Program-made: the position numbers and the translations under genes
The notes under the pieces: model-generated
The model's input: the letters and a program-made list of their open reading frames with translations, nothing else
Databases searched by the model: none
What the model was told of the DNA's origin: nothing
In this document: piece by piece, positions 57,452 through 64,000 of the stretch
Numbering within the stretch: the stretch's first letter is position 1
Layout of the letters: each line of letters begins with the position of its first letter
DNA from: Rhizorhapis sp036570425
GTDB lineage: Bacteria; Pseudomonadota; Alphaproteobacteria; Sphingomonadales; Sphingomonadaceae
DNA length: 64,000 nt
Assembly: GCA_036570425.1 (NCBI GenBank)
Contig: DATCYF010000023.1
Span: 372,001 to 436,000, forward strand
Direction: 5' to 3'

Positions 57452-58300
57452 ATGACGTTCACTCTCGACAGGTTCGATCTTGATGCCTTTGTCGCCTCCA
57501 CCTTGGCGGAAGATTTGGGCGAAATTGGGGATATCACTTCTGCAGCGGTAATTCCTGCCGACGCGATGTTTTCTGGGGTGATGGACAGCCGGGATGATGT
57601 GGTTGTCGCGGGGCTTCCGCTGGCCGAAGCCTTTTTCAGGGCGCTGGACCCCGACGTGGAGATCGAAGCTCTCGTTCGAGATGGCGACCATGTTAAAGCC
57701 GGAACAGATGTCATGCGCCTGAAAGGCAAGGCGCAGGCGATGCTGACGGCGGAGCGATCCGCGCTTAATACGGTGCAGCACCTGACGGGCATAGCCACCA
57801 TGGCGCGTCAATATGTGGACCGCATCGCCGGTACGCGCGCGACTTTGCTTGATACGCGCAAGACGATACCGGGCCTGCGCATGCTGGAGAAATATGCCAC
57901 GCGGATGGGCGGAGCGTCCAATCACCGTATGGGTCTTTGGGACGCCGCAATGATCAAGGACAATCATGTAGCGGTTGCCGGATCAGTCGAAGAAGCTGTG
58001 CGCCGTGCAGCTGCGGCGGGCATTCAGCGCATAATTGTTGAGGTAGATCGGGTCGATCAGATCGAACCGGCTCTTGCGGCCGGGGCGACCCATTTGCTTC
58101 TCGACAATATGGAGCCCGCCGTGTTGCGCGGCGCGGTCACGCTGGTCGGCGGGCGCGTTCCTACTGAAGCATCAGGCGGCGTCCGGCTGGATACCATCCG
58201 CGAAATTGCCGAAACTGGTGTGACGTATATCAGCGTCGGCCGGCTGACCCAGTCCGCGCCTGCTGCCGATATTGGACTGGATTTTACCAGCGCGCCGTAA
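57452..58300 (+). CDS. nadC: nicotinate-nucleotide pyrophosphorylase (carboxylating)
   Basis: A 282-residue quinolinate phosphoribosyltransferase, converting quinolinate to nicotinate mononucleotide in NAD synthesis. Signature regions are LNTVQHLTGIATMAR, DTRKTIPGLRMLEKYATRMGG, NHRMGLWDAAMIKDNH, IIVEVDRVDQ and LLLDNMEP. GGAG is 8-9 nt upstream of the ATG. It directly follows nadA. Confidence 0.95.
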   Translation: MTFTLDRFDLDAFVASTLAEDLGEIGDITSAAVIPADAMFSGVMDSRDDVVVAGLPLAEAFFRALDPDVEIEALVRDGDHVKAGTDVMRLKGKAQAMLTAERSALNTVQHLTGIATMARQYVDRIAGTRATLLDTRKTIPGLRMLEKYATRMGGASNHRMGLWDAAMIKDNHVAVAGSVEEAVRRAAAAGIQRIIVEVDRVDQIEPALAAGATHLLLDNMEPAVLRGAVTLVGGRVPTEASGGVRLDTIREIAETGVTYISVGRLTQSAPAADIGLDFTSAP

Positions 58301-58323
58301 TCGCTTCATTCCGCACAATTGCG

Positions 58324-58746
58324 TCAGGCCTCGATAACGACACCGGCCGGATGATGCTTATCCAGGTGTTTGCGGATCATCCTGAGATTCCTGCTGTTGG
58401 AACGAAAGAAAAGGTCAAAGGCGTCGCCGACGAAGGGAATGGCTCCGATCGCCGTGTCAACGCCGACATTCGCCGCCATCCGTAGGAGCTTGAACTTCGA
58501 CATGCCTAGATTGCGTGCTTCCCAGACGATCCAGGCACCCATGGCCGCCGTCACCACATCGCCGACAATCGGGATGAGGCCGACGATGCTGTCCAGTCCG
58601 ACGCGGCGCCGGATGCCAGGAATGACAAACAATCCTTCCAGCATGGCCTCCATGGCTTCCACCCGCGCACGGACGGACGCGGGGTCCGTTCCCATCCCGG
58701 GCATGCGGCGGGCGAATTCGTTGATCTGATTTTGTGAAACACGCAT
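58324..58746 (-). CDS. DUF4112 domain membrane protein
   Basis: A 140-residue protein of the DUF4112 family. It contains FVIPGIRRRVGLDSIVGLIPIVGDVVTAAMGAW (a glycine-rich double hydrophobic segment), KLLRMAANVGVDTAIGAIPFVGDAFDLFFRSN, and a basic C-terminal tail (NLRMIRKHLDKHH). It is likely membrane-associated with two pairs of hydrophobic helices. The function is unknown. AAGGAG precedes the start. It is convergent with nadC. Confidence 0.9.
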   Translation of the reverse strand: MRVSQNQINEFARRMPGMGTDPASVRARVEAMEAMLEGLFVIPGIRRRVGLDSIVGLIPIVGDVVTAAMGAWIVWEARNLGMSKFKLLRMAANVGVDTAIGAIPFVGDAFDLFFRSNSRNLRMIRKHLDKHHPAGVVIEA

Positions 58747-58767
58747 GATATTACTGCTCCTTATGCC

Positions 58768-60246
58768 CTATTTGGGTTCGGGTAGCAGATGGTTCAATGG
58801 ATGCCGTCCGCGCGGGCTTGGCTGGAAGCCTTGGAGGCGTCGTGAAACGAGCGACCACCTGACCGGTGCGGCCAACGGAATATAACCGCCATGAGCAAGC
58901 GTGAGCACCTCCGCCTCATCCAATTTACGCAGCATTTCCTCAATGCTTTGCGCCTGCTGGGCCTCACTGAGCCTTGCGGTCGCCTCGGAACTGCAAGCCA
59001 TCTCATAGGCGCAACTGATCCGCCCCAGATACCATAGCGCGCTATCATAAGGCGCGACTTCGTCAATCAGACGCAGATCGGCGTCTGCATCACGGTCTAC
59101 TCGTACAGATGGCACGCCAATCCGCGCAAAATCCGAAGAAAGGATGCGGAACAGCAAGTTGCTGCCCGAGCCCGCGGGAAGGGCAATGCGCAAAGGTTCA
59201 AGCGGCCCATGACGCGCTGTCCAGCTTGAGACAACGACGCGGGCGTAGCTACGGCGCTCTTCGATATTCAGTTCGTTCCAGCGCGGTTGCGAAGGAGGGC
59301 GCGTCATTTCCAGTTGTTCTGGCAAGATGGCGCCCGTCACTGTCCATCCCGCCAGGGAGAAGTCAGCAGGCAGGCGCTCGCGTTCGATCGCCATGGACAG
59401 CGCTTCCCGGTTTCCCGGCTCGCCCAGAAATCCCTTTTCCTCAACCACGGCAAGGCCGAACAAGCCGTGGACTGGATCAACCCGCACATCGTCCTTGTCC
59501 ACATTGGCGACGCTAAGCAACGGCAAATCCGAATAGCGACCGCCCAGAACGAGCCCTGTCAAACCTTTGCGAAAGCGCACGATTCCGACGGCTATGCGTT
59601 CTGCGCGAAGCACGCGGCGCGCGCTGCGGGGCGCGGGTGGCTCCTCTTCACCACTGTCGGATTCGTCGCGCACTGGCGTCAACAGCCATGCTTTGCCGCG
59701 TCGTTCGCGCCGATATGGACCAGCGCCGCCATTCTTGCCGCTGATCCCCATCTGTGGCTGCGCCAATATTTGCAAGAAGTTGGGACGTGGAGCGGAAAGA
59801 CGAATTTCGATCACCTGCCCGGTCATGGCGAGTATTTCGGAAACAGATTGCAGATCGGGGCGCAGGCTGGAACGCGCACTAACCTTTACGCGTGAGGACA
59901 GGATGCGGGCGACTTGCTCTGCGGTGATTTCTTCCCCATCCGGCCAAGTGGCCTTACGCAAGCGAAAGATGTAGCTTTTGCCCTCATCTTCCACGATCCA
60001 CCGTTCGGCAAGAGCTGGCTCGATTTCGCCTTGCGCATCAAATGCCACCAGGCCCTGCCCCGTTGCGCCGATCATCAGCTGGGCAGCGGGGCGCTGTTGG
60101 CGTGATAACGGGTGAGCCAGATCGTCAGGCAAACCTGCAATGCTGACTGCCACGGGTCCGGTTTCCTTGTCATCCGAACAACTCCCGAGCGTAAGCGCGG
60201 AGAGGGCCGCAAATAAGATCGCCGAAAATCGGATGACGGAATGCAT
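58768..60246 (-). CDS. family 5 ABC transporter substrate-binding lipoprotein
   Basis: A 492-residue lipoprotein with the lipobox LTLGSC (Cys23) and a family-5 (oligopeptide/nickel) binding-protein fold: LAERWIVEDEGKSYIFRLRKATWPDGEEITAEQVARIL near the start. The middle and end are less canonical, and the usual permease and ATPase genes are not adjacent, so it may be a stand-alone binding or envelope protein. Ligand unknown. Confidence 0.8.
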   Translation of the reverse strand: MHSVIRFSAILFAALSALTLGSCSDDKETGPVAVSIAGLPDDLAHPLSRQQRPAAQLMIGATGQGLVAFDAQGEIEPALAERWIVEDEGKSYIFRLRKATWPDGEEITAEQVARILSSRVKVSARSSLRPDLQSVSEILAMTGQVIEIRLSAPRPNFLQILAQPQMGISGKNGGAGPYRRERRGKAWLLTPVRDESDSGEEEPPAPRSARRVLRAERIAVGIVRFRKGLTGLVLGGRYSDLPLLSVANVDKDDVRVDPVHGLFGLAVVEEKGFLGEPGNREALSMAIERERLPADFSLAGWTVTGAILPEQLEMTRPPSQPRWNELNIEERRSYARVVVSSWTARHGPLEPLRIALPAGSGSNLLFRILSSDFARIGVPSVRVDRDADADLRLIDEVAPYDSALWYLGRISCAYEMACSSEATARLSEAQQAQSIEEMLRKLDEAEVLTLAHGGYIPLAAPVRWSLVSRRLQGFQPSPRGRHPLNHLLPEPK

Positions 60247-60428
60247 TACTGTCCCTGCTTTGGCCGCAGTGTGAAGCCTGGATGTATATTGTCGGGATCA
60301 TTGCGCCAACCCGCTATTCCAAAGCGTGCGTTCTGAACCTTAAACGCCGCGGGTCGGACAGGCAGGCGTGTCGCAACCAATTCCATTCCAGCCCGTTTCA
60401 GTAAGGATGGATAGAAAGGGCTAATGTT

Positions 60429-60635
60429 ATGACTGATGAAAGAAAATCCGGTTCGCAGATCGAAGGCGAAGGAAGCTATGAAGGCTCGAAAAAATTCCAG
60501 AAAGCCCAGCAGGAATTTGCCAGTGGTGGCAAGGTAGATGAAAAGGCGAAGGAAGCTGCCGACGCGCTTGACGGACCTGAAGGTGCAGAACTGGAAAAGG
60601 CGCGCCGGAAATCCGCTGAAGGGAAAAGCCTGTAG
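60429..60635 (+). CDS. 68-residue hydrophilic stress-type small protein
   Basis: A highly charged, disordered-looking protein with EGEGSYEGSKKFQKAQQEFASGG and repeated Lys/Glu/Ala; no hydrophobic core. This resembles small sphingomonad proteins of the general stress or LEA-like type, expressed in many cases with stress sigma factors, but no family name is certain. AAAGG is 8 nt upstream of the start. Stand-alone gene. Confidence 0.6.
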   Translation: MTDERKSGSQIEGEGSYEGSKKFQKAQQEFASGGKVDEKAKEAADALDGPEGAELEKARRKSAEGKSL

Positions 60636-60731
60636 TGGCCGTTAAGGCGCGAGGCTCCTAACAACACAATTATGCAAATCCTAAATGCCGCTGACCGCAC
60701 ACATGCTACCCATGAGCAAAGTGGGAATATG

Positions 60732-60818
60732 TGGTGCGGACGGCGGGACTTGAACCCGCACTTCCATACGGAAAGCAGATTTTAAGTCTGCTGCGTCTAC
60801 CGATTTCGCCACGTCCGC
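60732..60818 (-). tRNA. tRNA-Leu (anticodon UAA)
   Basis: A class-II tRNA of 87 nt including encoded CCA. The 7-bp acceptor stem is GCGGACG/CGTCCGC. The anticodon loop CTTAAAA is on a 5-bp stem GCAGA/TCTGC, with anticodon TAA at 60782-60784. A long variable arm and the TPsiC loop GGTTCAAGTCC are present. Reads on the minus strand. Confidence 0.96.
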
Positions 60819-60934
60819 ACAACTTCGTCGCCGGTAGAGACGACAGATCGTGCCGGAGCAGTGCAGAATTACGGATAGATCGTCAAGCCAGAGATATCCC
60901 TGCGCATGAACAAAGGGCGGCGGTTTATGTCCGC

Positions 60935-61216
60935 TTATTCAGTGTTCAGTCGTTCACGCATTTCCTTGCCCGGTTTGAAATAGGGAACGCGTTTGGCGTT
61001 CACTTCCACCGCTTCCCCGGTGCGCGGATTGCGGCCGGTCCGTGCGTCACGGCTTCGGGTGGTAAATGCTCCGAATCCCCGCAATTCGACGCGGCCCCCC
61101 GCGGCAAGACGATCAACAATTTCTTGAAAAAAGAGATCGACGATCTTCTCGACTTCCTGAAGCGTCAGCTCAGGATTCTCTTCCGCCAGTTTTTGAATCA
61201 ATTCCGATCTGATCAT
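60935..61216 (-). CDS. ihfB: integration host factor beta subunit
   Basis: A 93-residue HU/IHF-type DNA-bending protein. It starts MIRSELIQKLAEENPELTL and contains the family signature GRVELRGFGAFTTRSRDARTGRNPRTGE (with the IHF Pro in NPRTGE), ending YFKPGKEMRERL. It pairs with IhfA to bend DNA. Downstream of rpsA on the same strand, an arrangement (rpsA-ihfB) known widely in proteobacteria. Start at 61216 rather than the upstream ATG at 61237 by family alignment. Confidence 0.92.
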   Translation of the reverse strand: MIRSELIQKLAEENPELTLQEVEKIVDLFFQEIVDRLAAGGRVELRGFGAFTTRSRDARTGRNPRTGEAVEVNAKRVPYFKPGKEMRERLNTE

Positions 61217-61360
61217 CCGAGTTCCCCAACTCCCCACTCTTCATTGTCGATCATACTAAATGCTTGATTGTATGAAAATATTGAAAGTGACCAAAGACAA
61301 GAATAACCGCAAAATATTTCGTTCTGTACGGTTTTATGAGAAATAAAGATTACGGACATG

Positions 61361-61396
61361 AAACAAATAAGCCCGCCAAGACGAACTTGGCGGGCT
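61361..61396 (-). terminator. intrinsic terminator of rpsA
   Basis: An 11-bp perfect stem AGCCCGCCAAG/CTTGGCGGGCT (61370-61380, 61386-61396) with a 5-nt loop is followed on the minus strand by ttatttgttt. It lies 30 nt after the rpsA stop and before ihfB, so ihfB probably has its own promoter. Confidence 0.9.
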
Positions 61397-61425
61397 GTTT
61401 GACTTAAATCGATCGGTTGGGTCGA

Positions 61426-63132
61426 TTATTCGGCCTTCTGCTTCAGTGCCTCTCCCAGGATATCGCCGAGCGACGCACCCGAATCCGAGGAACCATATTG
61501 TGCAACAGCTTGCTTCTCTTCGGCAATTTGCAACGCCTTGATCGAGAAATTGGGTTTCTTGCTGCGGTCGAAACCGATAACCATCGCATCGACCTTCTGG
61601 CCGGTTTGGAAGCGGTCGGGACGCTGTTCGTCACGGTCGCGGCCAAGATCGCTACGCTTGATGAAGCCAGTTGCACCGTCTTCACCGGCCTGGACTTCAA
61701 GGCCGCCATCGCGGACTTCAAGAACCGTGACGGTAACGGTCGCGCCCTTGTTAAGGCCGCTGGTCGAGGCAGAAATGCCTGCACCCGGCGCACCCTTTTC
61801 AAGCTGCTTCATGCCCAGCGAAATGCGCTCCTTCTCGACATCGATGTCGAGAACGACTGCCTGGACGACTTCACCCTTGCGATGGAGGTTAAGCGCGTCT
61901 TCGCCGGAGATTCCCCATGCGATGTCAGACATGTGGACCATGCCATCGACGTCGCCGTCGAGACCAATGAACAGGCCGAATTCAGTGGCGTTCTTGACTT
62001 CGCCTTCGACCACGCTGCCAATCGGGTGACGGTCAGCAAAGCTGTCCCACGGATTGGACTGTGCCTGCTTGAGGCCCAGCGAAATGCGGCGCTTGTCTTC
62101 GTCCACTTCCAGCACCATGACGTCGACTTCCTGGCTGGTGGACACGATCTTGCCCGGATGGACATTTTTCTTGGTCCAGCTCATTTCGGAAACGTGGACC
62201 AGACCTTCGATGCCCGCTTCCAGTTCCACGAAAGCGCCATATTCGGTGATGTTCGTGACGCGACCGGTCAGCTTCGCGCCCACCGGGTATTTGGCGCTGG
62301 CGCCTTCCCAAGGATCGCTTTCAAGCTGCTTCATGCCCAGCGAAATCCGCTGCGTGTCGCGATTGATGCGGATGATCTGTACGCGGACGGTGTCGCCAAT
62401 GTTGATCATCTCATTCGGGTGATTGACCCGCTTGTAGCTAAGATCCGTGACGTGCAGCAGGCCATCAATGCCGCCCAGGTCAACAAAGGCGCCATAATCG
62501 GTGATGTTCTTGACCACGCCCTCGATAACCTGGCCTTCATGCAAGGTCTGGATAAGGCCGCTGCGCTGCTCGGCGCGGGTTTCTTCCAGGATGGCCCGGC
62601 GCGAAACCACGATGTTGCCACGGCGGCGATCCATTTTGAGGATCTGGAAAGGCTGGGGGATGTCCATGAGCGGTGTTACGTCGCGCACAGGACGAATATC
62701 GACCTGGCTGCCGGGAAGGAAAGCGACGGCGCCGTCCAGATCGACAGTGAAGCCGCCCTTGACGCGGCCGAAGATCACGCCTTCTACGCGTGCGCTCTCG
62801 GTAAATTCGGTTTCCAGCTTGTCCCATGCGGCTTCGCGGCGAGCGCGGTCGCGCGACAGCATGGCTTCGCCACTGGCGTTCTCCACGCGGTCGACATAGA
62901 CTTCGACTTCGTCACCGATTTTCAGATCGGCCTTCTGGCCAGGGGCGGCGAATTCGCGTAGCGCGACGCGGCCTTCGCTCTTGAGACCAACATCAATGAC
63001 AGCCATGTCATTTTCGATGCCCGTTACGGTGCCTTTGACTACGCGGCCTTCAAAACCGCCGTCTTCGCCACCGAGTGATTCGTTTAACATTGCCGCGAAA
63101 TCGTCGCGGGAAGGATGTGCCGTAGAGGCCAT
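61426..63132 (-). CDS. rpsA: 30S ribosomal protein S1
   Basis: A 568-residue protein with six S1 (OB-fold) repeats that binds mRNA at the 30S subunit. Recognisable parts are GTVTGIENDMAVIDVGLKSEG, VKNITDYGAFVDLGGIDGLLHVTDLSYK, LTGRVTNITEYGAFVELEAGIEGLVHVSEMSW and VEGEVKNATEFGLFIGLDGDVDG, each a repeat. AAGGA precedes the ATG. It lies after cmk as in many proteobacteria. Length fits alphaproteobacterial S1. Confidence 0.97.
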   Translation of the reverse strand: MASTAHPSRDDFAAMLNESLGGEDGGFEGRVVKGTVTGIENDMAVIDVGLKSEGRVALREFAAPGQKADLKIGDEVEVYVDRVENASGEAMLSRDRARREAAWDKLETEFTESARVEGVIFGRVKGGFTVDLDGAVAFLPGSQVDIRPVRDVTPLMDIPQPFQILKMDRRRGNIVVSRRAILEETRAEQRSGLIQTLHEGQVIEGVVKNITDYGAFVDLGGIDGLLHVTDLSYKRVNHPNEMINIGDTVRVQIIRINRDTQRISLGMKQLESDPWEGASAKYPVGAKLTGRVTNITEYGAFVELEAGIEGLVHVSEMSWTKKNVHPGKIVSTSQEVDVMVLEVDEDKRRISLGLKQAQSNPWDSFADRHPIGSVVEGEVKNATEFGLFIGLDGDVDGMVHMSDIAWGISGEDALNLHRKGEVVQAVVLDIDVEKERISLGMKQLEKGAPGAGISASTSGLNKGATVTVTVLEVRDGGLEVQAGEDGATGFIKRSDLGRDRDEQRPDRFQTGQKVDAMVIGFDRSKKPNFSIKALQIAEEKQAVAQYGSSDSGASLGDILGEALKQKAE

Positions 63133-63326
63133 AAAGTCTTAGTCCTTACAAGTCGTTGCTGGCCAGCCGGTTGTCTCCGGCGGTCTTTGGCCAAACCGCA
63201 GCCCGCACCGGATGTACGCACCGCATCCGCAGAAAAGCGTGACTTTTGGACGCATATGGCTGAATAAGCGAAAAGGGCGCATAGACATGGTCAGTCTCCT
63301 GTCCCAGTCTAGCGCCACATAGCCGG

Positions 63327-63962
63327 TCAGTCTGTTTTCTGACCTTCCACCTGTGCGTCCACAAGCGCGATCGCCTGCCGGACAGCTGCTTCTATACTAA
63401 GATCGCTCGTGTCTAGCAAGGCCGCGCCGATAGCCTGTTTCAGCGGCGCTATCGGACGATTCATGTCCCGCTCATCCCGCGCGCGGATATCAGCGACCAG
63501 CGCGTCGAAATCGGCGGGAAGTTCGCGTTGCTGTAATTCGCGCATCCGCCTGAGAGCCCGCATTTCGGGACTGGCCGTCACGAACAGCTTCACATCAGCG
63601 CCAGGCGCAATGACCGTTCCGATATCGCGCCCATCCAGCACCGCGCCACCAGGCTGGTTCGCGAAATCGCGCTGCCGCTTCACCAGCGCGCCGCGGACAG
63701 CAGGGTGAATGGACACGCGAGATGCCAGCGTGCCGGTCGCCTCGCTGCGCAATTCAGGATCGGCGAGGAGCGCATTGGCGAAACCGCAGGCTTCGAACGC
63801 TTCTGCCTCATTGTCGGGATTGCCGCCCGCCCGCGCGACCGACAGGCCTACGGCGCGATACAGCATGCCCGTGTCGAGATGGGGCAAGCTGTAATGTGCC
63901 GCAAGCGCCCGGGCAATTGTGCCCTTGCCGGAAGCAGCGGGACCATCAACGGCGATGATCAT
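63327..63962 (-). CDS. cmk: cytidylate kinase
   Basis: A 211-residue CMP/dCMP kinase. Walker A GPAASGKGT is at residues 7-15, followed by LDTGMLYRAVGL, VLDGRDIGTVIAPGADVKLFVTASPE and the RDERDMNRPIAPL lid. It catalyses transfer of phosphate to CMP. The ATG overlaps the stop of the upstream gene as TGATG. Followed 194 nt downstream by rpsA. Confidence 0.96.
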   Translation of the reverse strand: MIIAVDGPAASGKGTIARALAAHYSLPHLDTGMLYRAVGLSVARAGGNPDNEAEAFEACGFANALLADPELRSEATGTLASRVSIHPAVRGALVKRQRDFANQPGGAVLDGRDIGTVIAPGADVKLFVTASPEMRALRRMRELQQRELPADFDALVADIRARDERDMNRPIAPLKQAIGAALLDTSDLSIEAAVRQAIALVDAQVEGQKTD

Positions 63963-64000
63963 CAGGCAAAGGCTCCAATCGTTCCGAACAAATCCTCAAA
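63962..64000 (-). CDS. aroA: partial CDS: C-terminal 12 residues, probably aroA
   Basis: The last codons of a gene that enters from the right, reading FEDLFGTIGAFA then TGA, which shares a base with the cmk ATG. In sphingomonads and many other proteobacteria aroA (5-enolpyruvylshikimate-3-phosphate synthase) precedes cmk; the name is from synteny, and the tail is too short to prove it. Confidence 0.5.
   Translation of the reverse strand, partial: FEDLFGTIGAFA

Noticed and set aside
60732..60818. tRNA-Leu as phage attachment site
   Set aside because: It is 18 kb from the prophage border, and serine integrases usually do not use tRNA genes.
61417..62961. 514-codon open frame on + strand
   Set aside because: Antisense to rpsA; its repetitive look reflects the S1 repeats of the real gene.
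1..64000. CRISPR arrays, transposases and insertion sequences
   Set aside because: No direct-repeat/spacer pattern and no transposase-like gene was seen on either strand.

Overview
The window is a high-GC alphaproteobacterial chromosome segment, most likely from a sphingomonad (Sphingobium/Sphingomonas type). The reasons are the core block aroA?-cmk-rpsA-ihfB, the leuC-small peptide-leuD-DUF1476 (ATP synthase zeta inhibitor)-bolA-grxD string, the adjacent nadA-nadC pair, and a TauE-like exporter followed by a TIGR02186 protein. Genus-level placement is inference from gene content, not from a search.

Roughly 1-42.4 kb is a siphovirus-type prophage with an HK97-like head. Nearly all of it reads on the minus strand, so it is best read from right to left. 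At its right end is a large serine integrase (39952-41529, +). Next comes a divergent CI/Cro-like switch (37.4-38.2 kb) and a string of tightly overlapping early genes: a ParB-like protein, a phage-borne DNA polymerase III beta clamp, a DUF5131 (Gp37/Gp68) protein, a beta-class DNA methyltransferase and a DnaG-like primase fused to an SF3/D5 helicase. The late genes follow: a DUF6362 protein, HNH nuclease, small and large terminase, portal, ClpP-like protease, capsid, head-tail joining genes, tail tube, two tail chaperone frames joined by a probable -1 programmed frameshift, tape measure, a 1531-residue tail-tip/fibre protein, DUF4376 and other fibre-associated proteins, a holin candidate, an M15 endolysin and an i-spanin candidate. 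A small accessory cassette (BrnT-BrnA toxin-antitoxin, a HicB-like orphan, a secreted protein and a DUF6232 membrane protein) interrupts the late operon between tape measure and tail chaperones.

On the right the prophage abuts an nfrB-like glycosyltransferase gene that has lost its 5' half, and the next gene, an nfrA-like outer-membrane protein, is frameshifted. The simplest reading is integration into nfrB with attR near 42.42-42.48 kb. The 5' half of nfrB is not in the window, so the left end of the prophage must lie before position 1. The HMCES-type SOS peptidase and two small genes at the left edge would then belong to the prophage or to its cargo.

From about 44.3 kb onward the content is host chromosome: TSUP exporter, TIGR02186 protein, HerA-type ATPase, MobA, adenine deaminase-cupin with a TetR regulator, leucine biosynthesis (leuCD), ATP synthase regulator, BolA/monothiol glutaredoxin (Fe-S handling), a metallo-hydrolase, NAD biosynthesis (nadA, nadC), a DUF4112 protein, an oligopeptide-type binding lipoprotein, tRNA-Leu(UAA), IHF beta, ribosomal protein S1, cytidylate kinase and the last codons of a further gene, probably aroA.

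The strongest non-standard signals are the G-GT type frameshift site (slippery heptamer, 6-nt spacer, GC hairpin, open -1 frame), the shared CGGATAT operator half-sites at the lysogeny switch and at a second promoter, the phage beta clamp/ParB/primase-helicase set, and the broken nfr locus at the prophage boundary.
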